Positions 39,181-51,100 of a stretch of DNA of 64,000 nt are shown here, in pieces. This DNA comes from Clavelina lepadiformis (taxonomy: Eukaryota; Chordata; Ascidiacea; Aplousobranchia; Clavelinidae). The stretch is taken from contig NC_135240.1 of assembly GCF_947623445.1 (NCBI RefSeq), positions 6,820,001 through 6,884,000 on the forward strand, in the 5' to 3' direction. The translations under genes and the position numbers were made by a program. Every line of letters begins with the position of its first letter. The first letter of the stretch is position 1. The notes beneath the pieces were generated by a model. That model made no database searches, had not been told where the DNA came from, and saw only the letters and a program-made list of their open reading frames with translations.

Positions 39181-42100
39181 TTAATTTGGGTCTGCATTCT
39201 CCTTCTGATGTTGGAACGCTTTTGTTTTGTCAAATCTCGGTTTTCTGTTGTGGATCACTTGCTTTTGCAAGTTGATCACCTGGTTGCGCAGTTTTGAGTT
39301 CTCCTGAAAGCGTCACAAAACATGTTTTTATAAGCATAGGCCTGATCAGCAGCCTGCCATTTTGAAGCATACGTAATAGGACTGTACGCGTAGAAAGATC
39401 TAAACCAAGTGCACTTGACAACGAGATTCTTCCCCACAAGTATATAAAAGCAGTGAAAAACATGAACCGTTTTCTGCGTAAACAGGTAACTTTTCGCAAG
39501 CACATTGACAAAAAACTGGCAAACCTGCTTCAAGGTGAGGTTTTCATCTTTGATCTTGACAACGTGCTTGATCTTCTGTTTGTGGTTATGATGTCCGAGT
39601 AGTTCAGCGTATTTATGGCCAAGTTGGTTCATCTCTGCCTGTGCTGCGTTGGTCTCACACAGAAGCATGTTCCGTTCCGCACTGTACGCGTCTAACTGAC
39701 TCTGTGTAAAAGCGGTGAAGATTATCAGGAAACTGATTTGTCACTTCTGCAAACTCTGCAGCTTCAATTCTCCCCGGTAATAGCTCACCGGCAGCTTACA
39801 CAAGCGCAGGAGAAAATTTATAACAAAAAGTTTTAGTGTTTGTTTGGCTTTGGCGACCACGAATAAATTTTTAGAGATCGCAACTTTTAAAGACTAACTG
39901 CTTATTGTTGATGAAGTAGTATAAATTTTGAAAGACAGTTGGATAAATTTAAGAGACTGTCTTGGTTTAACACTGAATAGTTTAACGGCATTGTATATAG
40001 CTCGTTACGTTAAATATTACACGATATCGATATGACGTACCTGGAACGGTCGGACCTTTTCTTCAAGATTCTCATACATCGCTTTCCACCTGCACATACA
40101 ACCAACCCGTTTACTTACTGTCTTACTAATTTACTGTTTCTAGTTAGATTAGTCGCTTCCAACTTTACCTCAAACTGAGTCGTTTGACGTCTCAGTCGGA
40201 AAATACTTTTTAGAACGAAACAAAAACCTGCAGTCAATTCGAGGGAAATTACAGTTTAGCGTCTGTATCCAGATATTATACCGTAATAACAAACGCTAGA
40301 TGTGATAGATGGAGTCTTACTTTTCAAGTTCTTTGATGAGTTCGTCCGTATCAACTTCGCTTGCCTTTGATTTTAATTCCTCTAGTTCAGAGGAAACTTG
40401 GTCAAGGTCGGCCTGTAGTTCATTTTTGTGCTCTAACAGGCTATGACATAACAATCGTATAACATTGAGCTTATTACGCTGTTGCAATCACATTATAATG
40501 TATGCAAATGATTCTGTCATGAATAGTCTCGACAATGACCGCAACACTGGGTATTTAAAAATGGTTGGAAAAAGACAGGGACAAGTCCCACAATTATACT
40601 TAGGACAGGCGACTGACACAATGAGATCGACGGTTCTGGAAGTGAACTTACCTTTTTTCTTTCATCTCATAGTCTGTTTCCACACTGATCAACTTTGCCT
40701 GAAGTTTTTCAGCCAGTTTCTTCTGTGACGTCATTTCCTCTCGGTTCGCCTTGAGTTCGTCATCTCGTTGGTTTAGTTTCTTCTGAGTATCCATGATGCG
40801 TCTGATGAAGCATGGCAAGTGTGCATCAGTATTAAACGAATGGCTCATGTTGAATTTATTTAATTAAGTTTAGCATTTGACTTTTGCCAATTTTCATTAA
40901 GATTTTAAAGATATTTCCGGATCCAGGATGAAACTTTAAAGGCCAAATTGTTGTAAAACGTAATAAATTTAATCACTCAGACTCAGGGATGGTTTAACAA
41001 AATATGAAAAATCAATGACCTACGATATTTCACTTAAGAAAAAGTATTGGCAACAGATTAGCAGCATTTTCCCCATATTTAGTTGATATCTCAGAAAAGT
41101 CGATGCAATGAAAGTGGAAAGAACCTTGTAAATTCATGCAACTTTCCACTATTTTGTGTCTCCATGTCCTTGATGGTGTGCTCCATACGCTCCACCTTTT
41201 CTTTCTCCTCATCCAACCTGGAAGCTGCTTCTTTGAAAGCGGATTCAACAGATGTCAGTTTGTTCTCGAAGGTTGCGCATTTATCGTTGGAAGCGGAACA
41301 TTTCTCTTCATAACTTTAAACGGAAAGTCGTTTATAGTCTCGAATTAGCTTCTACAGTTTGCTTAAAAACATCCCGTGGACCTATGACGTCAAACTAAGT
41401 CGCTTACCAAACTAAATCGCTCTCAGCCTGTTCTATTCGTTCAAGGAGGACTTTATTGTCCGTGGAAATTTCATTTAACTGTGTCTGTAGAGCCCAGTTG
41501 TCAATTCTCGCTGACTCCAGGGAAGTCTGAGATCAAGGATAAAATAACGATCGAAACACCGGTACAATGTGCGACCTCTGACGGCTATAAATCAAAAATA
41601 CCCAGCGCCTTAATACTTACTTCGTTTTCTTTAAGTTGGTCTTGTAACGAGATATTTTCCTTGCTCAGCACATCCTTTTCATCGTGACAGGCGCCCACTT
41701 GCGCTGAGATTTCCTCCAGCTGCTCTGTCAGTTTTTCACTTAATACGCATTTAGTTTCTAAAATCAACACAACAAAGCATTTATAGGGCAACAGTTAAAA
41801 TATTAATCTCACATTGAGAAGGTCTGTCAACTGCAAACGCAGCTGGCAACCGTGAGCTGAGCATCTAACTCACTTGCAATCAACTCATTTTGATTATTTA
41901 TTAATAGTTATCTGGAAATACTTTGCTATTTCAGTAAAATCAAATCAGTTACAATTTGCTTTAAAACAAGTATTAATCTAATGACTATTCAACCCACGGA
42001 CGTTGGTTGGGTTATACTGGGTTTAGTCATTCTGGGTTCAACCGTCCGTGAGTTGAATCGAACTAGAACTAAGTATAGATGTCATTCGCTAGTTACGACT

Positions 42101-45100
42101 GTAAGTGCAACAGATAGGAACTAACCGAGTTCTCGCTTCAGTTCTTCGTTTTCCAATTTCAGCACTTCCAGCTTTTCCGTTTGAAGTTTTTCAGCGCTAT
42201 GCCAAAAACAATAACAATTTGATTAACTGAAAGTTCAGATGATGAGTGACCTGATCTACGGCAATAATTATAACGGAGCACATCCGATTAAAAATTTAAT
42301 TTGAAGCTCAATTATGAAAGCAAGTTTTTTAAAAAAGACTTCCTTAATTTCACGCGCCGTTTATTATAAGTAACGAAGATCTGCTGGAGCGTAGAAGTCT
42401 AATAGAGGTCAAGTGAATACAAGAAGCGTTAAACCTTTTCGCGTTCTCTCAAGGTATAAGTTTCACTTCAAGTTGAGGTGGGCTTTGTTTTGAGTTAACT
42501 TCGCATGCACTGCAATCCTGCCAGCAAGTCATGTCGCCACAGTGACGGATATTGGTTGACGAGCAATTCAGTTCAAAACCTGCTGTGGACTTAGATTTGA
42601 GAACGAAAGCATCTTCGCCGTCATCAAACCAACCATCGCTTTTTTTGAAAGAAAATGTTGGCCAGGTACGTATGATGTATTAAGACGCATTAAACTAGTT
42701 CAAGTTGATACCAAAACTGGTAAGATTACTAAGATGAAAACATGTGAAGCCAAAACGGTTTTCGATGAATTGATGGAAAACAATTCGTGACAATAGGAAT
42801 TGCGTCGTTTGAATATTCTCCTCACCTGCGTGGACAGTGCTGGCAAACAAACACGATCAACTTTTAAGAAGTGAATACTTTCCAGTAACATCTTCTTGTG
42901 GCCGCGCCGTGTGTCTTAGTCTTGTACAGCACAAGTTTTATTGTTGACCGATCAAACATCGGCGTGAGAGAAATACCACTTAAGTGAAATCATGGTGGGT
43001 TTACGATCAAAACAACAGTTTATTGCATTTATACGAAGTCATTATGACGATTTCGTGATGTAACAAGTCAAAATATTACGTCTATGCACTAAATTACGAG
43101 AGAAGTTTCTTGGCGAAAAAAAAACGTTAAGCGCCATATAGTGAGCGTTTGGAAATGTCTGATGTCAGATGGTGCTTGGCACAGAGCAATAGAGCATGGA
43201 AATTAGAATTTTGTGGCGGTGGGTTGAAAGAAACATTACGTAAGATTAGGGAATCCTCCACAAAGTACTGGTAATCTTGTAGCGCTCCCCACAGGAGAAA
43301 TGCTGAAAAAAGTTCCAGATAAAAGTTGGCAAGGTTTCACAGAATCAGACGTTATTTCAACGCAGTAACATCAAAGCAGAAAGAGTAATTTGGAAAGTTT
43401 GAGACCAGCGAGAATTATTAAACGAACAAGTTAACAAAATACCTATTGATTTTGTTACCATATTCACAAGCTAATCGGTCCAGTTTATAAAATTTAATTG
43501 CCAGACTAGCGCGGAACATTTGAAATGTTATTTTCTTTTCTGTTTCGTGTGTATGCGTGCCCACTTATCTCAAGAGCTTCGTACTATGCGGCCGGTTTAA
43601 ATTCAAACCGAAATCTGCTACTTGTTTGTCGCGTGAATGTTGAAATAACAAGACCGGTATTATGAAAATAGTTCGTGTATTTATACACAAAAGGTTGCTA
43701 CTTCGGCTTGTCGTCAAATACGATTGTTACTGAAGTTATTCTTCTCAATGTTAAACTACTCATTACTTTTACAGTAGTAATAAGAATATAAAGTAATCTT
43801 GTTCATTGATGAAACTTAATACGCAATTAACTTACCAGTTAAGTCAGTCGCAAAAATAAGTTAAAAATAAAAAATTAACAAAAAAATCATGTGGGTATTT
43901 TGTAGAAATCTGGGCTATTGTTAGGTTTTCTGACGTCACGCTGGGCCCGGTTGACAAATAAACGCCGACCACGAGGACTGTTATAAAAGTCATTGTGACG
44001 TAACAATGGCTCCTTAGATAAATACTTTAAAGAAGCGGCAAAATGTGGGTTAACGGTCTGGCAACAAAAGTGAAAAACGAATGTTAACTAAGCAACTGTT
44101 ATAACGAAAATATCGCAACATCTTTATAACTTGTCCTTCATTCAGTAGTTAGAATTGAAGTTGCAAAACACTGTAAGCAAGTTAGAGGAAAGAGAACAAT
44201 TTTCTTTACACTTGAGGCGATTTTGCTGCAGCCAGAACTGAAGCATTTAATTAGCTGCTGTACATTTGCTAAAAGCAAAAGTTTCTGACCTTGAGCAAAC
44301 GAAGTACAAGGCGTGTTGGCTGAGTTCATTCAAGACAAAGATCCGTTAAATTATTGCAAAATACGAGGTGCCTGTTCTTAATAGTTAATGATTAACGCAA
44401 ACGACAGGAAAGAATTCATGAAGGGGCTATTGTGAAAATTTCAGAGCCCGCACCTCAAGTAGATGGTGGTCTATGTATTGTCTCTAAGAGTTCAACTTTT
44501 AAGAGTTGGAAAATAAAAGTCAGATAGTTTTACAAGATGAGTCAGTTATTGGCAAGTGACTGATTTATAGCTGTGTTACTTCAGTTAGTCGAAAGGAAGT
44601 CGATAACGTAAATACGAGCGGTTTTAGCAATTATAATTATTGTCTTGCGACCGATCGCAACCAGTTGTGAGAAACAGAACTTGCCTTATCATAGAAGACA
44701 AACTAGTATTTGACAAATCAAAGCAAAAAGCCACAAATGGCACAGCGGAACAAAGTTGGCTAAGATAAAAATATCCAACCTGTGAATCGTTTTCGCGTAA
44801 ATTTGATGTCAAATGGGGTTAATGCAGGTCGGTTTGTTTTTCTTAGAAAACGGAAAGAAGAAATTCAAATGGCAGCCCTGTCGCTACAAGATTATTTAAC
44901 GTATTTTCTGCTGAAAAACGACACGAACGAAAGCAGAAACGACCAGGACAAAGTCGGACATCCAAATCATAGCTTGCTGATGGCCACAGTGTACAAGTTA
45001 GATAAGGCAGGAGCGGAACATGTCATTTACTCGAGCAGAATTGTGGGCGGAAAAACCGCGGATCCTGTCACGCAGTTCGTGTTTGATATGACTGGAAAAA

Positions 45101-48100
45101 CAGGTGAGTGTCGAAAGAAAAAAAGTTAGATGCATGTATCTAATCGCACTTTTATCTCTGCGATTGAAATGGATGACTCTGTGTCACCAACGAAAATTAC
45201 TTCACACTTTTCTTGCCGAAGAATTTAAAAAATCAATTAATTTACATTATTCAGGAAATGTCTCAAACGGAGGTAGCTTGGTGCGTAGTTCAAGTTTAAT
45301 GGACATCAACGGAGAATGCGAAAGCCAACTTCCGGCGAACTCTTCCGTCACAATCGACATTTTGGCGAGCAGAAGCCCAAGTAACGTGGGCGCGGACGAA
45401 TTGCAGGTAATAAGGCGGCAAGCGAGCCAAGCCTATGATTGCTCATCATAATTCGCACGCGAAAGTCCAAAGAAACCACCAATACCGCCACAGAACACAG
45501 CAGCATCGTCATAGTATAATGCAGTTGTGTCCAACCGCCGTGTAGTTTATGTATCGAAGCCAAAACGATAGATGTAAAAAATCTGCAAAGTTTGCAGAAC
45601 ATGTTGTAGGGAGTTGTTTTATGGAATTGTTAAGTTGTTGACCTGGCAACTATCCACAGAGATTGCTGGAACACTGCAAGAAAAATTCGATCAAAGCAAA
45701 CATCCAGTTCACATTCGCTCATCCGTTTTCGTGGGACAACAAATACAACAAAGAAGGAATTCAACGTTTGCACCAGAAGGGAATTAAGCTAAAACCGCTC
45801 AGGTACGCAACAGGTCCGATTATTTACAGAGAATTTCAATATTAACTTATCAATACAGAATTAAGTTTTGTAAAAGTAGTAACAAAATGATACAAGTATA
45901 AAAGACAGTTTTTATAAAACAACCAAAACCCAAAACGAACCACAACGCTCAACATTTACCAGACCCATACAAAACCAAATCAAAAACAAAATGGTAGAAA
46001 TGAAACACAACTGACGAGAGAAAATGGATTTTAGCTTCCAGCAAGGCCTAAACATGATGATGAGCGACATCCAGGACACACTTGAGAGCCTCGATGAGAT
46101 GGAGACGTGCAGAGGAACCGTCTTCATTAACTACCACATGTTAAAAAGAGCGATTGTTAAATTTCGTGATGCCATCATGTTGAAAAGCGACTTTTATCAC
46201 CAAGACAACGATGAAAAGTTGCGAGAGATACTTGGTAAGTGAAGAGATCAAAATACTTCAGTTGTTTTTTAAAACAAGCAGCATTCAAAGTCTTTGGTAG
46301 ATTGTAAATTGACTCATAGAACTCTATGTACTGTTCGCATTGACTGGTTCAAATTTTAGGCTATCAAAACGGACTTCCAAGCTACAAGAAAATACAAACA
46401 GAGCCGGCCGCTTTCTCGCTAATGACGTACAGAGACTTCTTCCTGCTGCAAAACACAGAACAGATTTGGGCAAAGGTTAAACTTAGTCTGACGAAGCTAA
46501 AGAACGGGGTCACACAGGTTGGCTTTGATGACGAAAACAAGAGACTTTGTCCGGTCATGTATATTTAAATAAGATGGTTTTAAAAAACGAAAATATGCGA
46601 TTTAAGAGCGCGTTCTTGCGTGATTTAACCGGCAAAGCTATTTTCACGAAAAGCTGATCACGTAAGAGGCAGTGAATTTTATTTTTAGATATTTCAAAAT
46701 ATTTTCAGGAGGAGCCTCTGTATGATGTCGTTTTTACTGCGCCTGAGCCTAAGAAGGAGAAAAGAAACAAAAACAACTTGGTCAAAAATCCGCTCGACAA
46801 ACAATCTCTCGTCGCGTTCACAGATAAGCTGTGGAAATTGGTACGAGTCTCATAGTCTATCGCAATATCGTTCAAAACCGCGACTTAAAGCGATTCTTTG
46901 TTATACGTTTTATTATGCCTGTTACAAACATAACGATTACGGTGAGATTTTAAAGATTCTATAATGATTAGGTCGGTGATAACGTCACACTTAAAGAACT
47001 GACAAACCATGATGAAATCATTATTAACCTGGGTACGGTCATCAGCGAATATCCAGATCGTATGGGCTGGCATGAAGCACTCGAGACTCTACACCGACAT
47101 CTGGCGGACAAATTAGAAGACATGAAAATGTCGACGGTAAAAGAGAAGACGGTTCAGTCTGAGCTGCCAGTTATGACGACGCCTTTAACACTAGTTCTGT
47201 TTGCAGGTGAAGGTAGAAAGCGTCGTGCGTTACGCGATGAATATATCCGACGGTATGTCACCGGCCACTTCTGGAAGGTCAACTCCGTCAAAGGGTCAGA
47301 GTTCAAAGGTAGACAGAGGGTTCACGACCGAGTGCATGCACATTCAAGACATCCTGTTTGACATGTTGGAAGACCTGGAAGACAACATGGTGCATTTGGG
47401 GACGATCGACTTTGGGCGTGGGGCGAACATCAAAGTGGATAAGGCGATGGTGTCATCGGGGTTGGGACTGCTCAACAAAGCCACGACCATCCGTACATTG
47501 GACGGGGAAGTTTACTCAATGAACAGCGACTTCACTGATCAGTATTCTGATGATATGAACCATTCGTGAATGTGATAAAGACAAATAATATTACCACATT
47601 ATCACTGGAGCATTGGTTGCCAACCTTTTTCCTATTTGTGGACCCCTAGTGGCAATTTATTCCTTTATCGCAGATCACCGATTTCAAATTTGTTACTTAT
47701 TTATGAGGAATTAAAGTATATGTGGCGGACCATCTGTGCCATGTTCTGGGACTGGTTCCCCTAGTTTGGGAACCACTGCACCAGAATGTATACATTTCTG
47801 ATGCGTAAATCACAAAACGGAATGCATAAAGACATTTGCAAGTAATCATTGAAATGGAAGTCTTTATGGCCTTTTTGTTGTATGGATTATAATTACCGAC
47901 TAGAGCTGTCAAAGCAAATCGTTGTAAATTTATCTTCTTATACATACAGCTTGCAAAGCACTTTTTAGTATTTTATATTTAAAACGCAGTATTAGCTTGA
48001 TGCATTGCATTGTACTTCTGTATTTGTTATTTGACTGTCTTTTTGTGGCATTTTCCAATAAAAATATCAAAATGTGGGTAAATTAAGACTATGAATAGTA

Positions 48101-51100
48101 TAAGAAACAAAATGTATGAAGATACATGCACTAACGCTCACGAAAATAAATACTCAAATCTGTATCAAAAAACACAAGCATCTACCTGCAAGAATATTGC
48201 ATTTTTAAATTATTATTATTCATCGAAAAAAGAAGGTCTTAAATTATTTTACCTGCTGATAACAAAACACTCAACTTGCTTATTAAACGAAATGATAACT
48301 ACTGCGTAATCCTACAGACATGGTAACTATAATTGCAAGCAATTCTATTCTAGCAATTCCAAACATACAATACCGGAAGCTGGTGCATCAAACCTTCCCT
48401 TGAGGTAGGTAGGACGTCAAAAGAAAAAACAAGGTACCAAGTACTAATACTGATAACATTATCAATGAAAAAAATACAACTGACAAAAAACTGTAAAAAA
48501 GTAATTAATCGAGTCAAAGTTATACTGATAAAAACTGTCAAAACATGCAGTGAAAATATAGCATGTCCCAACCAGAGTATATTAATCACGTATTGAAAGT
48601 AAAAACCAAACATCATAAATGAAAGCTTTGTGGTAATTAAATGCAACCTTGTCCAGCAGTGGAACTGGAAGGGTATTAAATTCCATTGCTAACCAACTGT
48701 AAATAGCAGTCAACAACTTACACAAAACGTGTTGTAAATAAAAGTTTGACAAACCTGCTGTGTTCTTTGGTGACCTTTTCCAACTGGCTATTTAAGCTGT
48801 CAATGTTTTGCTGAAATGTTAAGACTTCTTCTTCTTTTGTCTTCATCACATCACAAAGGGCTCTGTTGCATCACAAAAATTTAATCAATTTAAGTGATAA
48901 AATCATATAATTCTTGTTTGTACTTAAAAATTATGACACACTAGGAAAAATTCTTTGAACAAGATTCTTATTCTAAGACTATCTATAAAGAAATATAAAC
49001 AAAAACAATTACTCCATGACAGTAACAAAGCTTTCCCTACAGTTCTAACCAACAAATCCTGATTTGACTCGGTTCATGTTTTCCAATGACTTAAGTTTTT
49101 GAAAATCAAATGAGTCTGACTTGACTCGTATCAAATTAGCATAATTGTGGCACCCAAAGGTTAATGCTACACATAAAAGAAAATATATCCATAACAAATT
49201 ATACTTCAAGACAACAAATTAAATGCCAGAATAAACTTAAGAGGCAGGAAAATAATAATGACCTTGATTATGCCAGAAAACTCTGGAGTCTATACCAGGG
49301 ATGGGCAAACTTGTTCAATGAAAGAGTCACTTGCGGAAAACTAGAAACACCAGCGAGCCGCAAACTCAATAGTGTTTGTCAATTAGGTTATTATAAAATA
49401 ATATATAATATTATGTAATTAGTAGTCAATTTGGGATACTGCTATTCAGCTAGAAGAGCCACAAAAAACATGTCGACGGGCCACATGGGGTTCGCGAGCT
49501 GCAGTTCGCCCACCTTTGGCTTACATGAATTGAATGGCGTGGTGCACACTCAAGTCATGTCTTAGATCAGGGGTGGGCAAACTTTTTGTACTGAGGGCCG
49601 CATTTGAAAAAATGTTGCAGCCGGGGGGCCGCACACTCTCATTACAAAGTAGGAAAATTTACCCGGTGTGTAAATAAACGCATATTCATATTAAACACAA
49701 TTTTTGTATTTTTTAATTTTTGCGTCTCAAATAACAATGAAAAGCTATTTGGAGGAAAGTGGAAGTACTGGTAGGCCTACGGTAGCCGCTATCGCATTTG
49801 TATTTTATGATCAAACAATTGAATCAAACAATGCTTGAGAAGTGTACGGCTAGTTGCTGAGAGCATGTTGCAATACATGCGCGACTGACGTTTGTGTGTT
49901 TACGCACTGAAAGTGAAGAGAAAAACACACTCGTAAAGGGAATAATATTCTGTCATGTAACCTGTTTAATTAAAACAATAAGTGACGAGTAGGAGTTTCT
50001 GCAAGTGCCGGCGGGCCGCATAAAATGGGCCTGCGAGCCGCATGCTGCCCGCGGGCCGTAGTTTGCCCATCCCTGTCTTAGATCAACTCAACTCGAGTCA
50101 AAAAAATTTGACTTGGTTACAAATCTGGTTTCAGCAACATCCAATTACCTCTTTTCTGATGACAGTGCTTCGTTGCATTGCGTTAAATCATCAAGTTTTT
50201 CACGCATGTTGCTATTTTCCTCTTTCAGTGAATTTCTGTAAATGTATAATTGTACAAATGTACATAATATTGACAATGAACTACACTGCCAATCATGATT
50301 TATTTCCTGTTTATCGACTTGTCACTTAATTTACCAATGCTTTAATTTGTCTTTTCACATACAACGACGTGTTCAAAGCGTCTGGGACAAAAACGGGAAA
50401 ACCCAAAAATAAAAACCAACTTTTTGATTAGAAAGTATAGTACGGTATCACAATCTTTATGCTCAGAGAGAAATAAGTCTCTGCTTGACTTCAACCCGAC
50501 AATGACTTTAATTAATGATTTTATAATCAATCAACGAATAAATCCATGTGATCACTTCATAATTTAACTAATCATTTAGTTACCGTAACCAATTAACTAG
50601 CAACTATAATACTTACTTTAAAATTTAATTGGTATCAGTTTGCCCACAGTTAACTTTCAATACAACATGAAAATCGATTCACCACGATACCTGTCATTTG
50701 TCAGATTTGTGATTACTGAGTTTAGTCCACCGATCTTCTGGTTAGCTATTTCGATCCGTTCTTGTAACTTCAGCATTGCGTCATCCGCATACTTATGCAT
50801 CCACAAAGAAACTTTGTTATTGGTTTTTATTTTGAGTTTTTTTACAATAACTAAGAAATCAGTAGATACAATCAATTATATTATCTATATAAATATTGTG
50901 CATATTCTAGCATAGTTGCTTCGCTTGTGACTTGTTGTTATCCATTGCATAAAAGTAATGAAAGTCAATGCATATTTCTCAACTTTCATCTCCAATTACG
51001 TGACAAGTGAGCAGAAAATAACTTTTGCATCACATACAAAGTACACTCACTTGAGTTTTTTCACTGCAGTCAGTCAAGCATTGGTTAACAGCTGCCTGCA

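Noticed and set aside
46024..46034. Start of a separate gene at the ATG at 46024 (MDFSFQQGLN)
   Set aside because: An acceptor at 46031-46034 joins the preceding exon in phase, so this is an internal exon of the nested gene.
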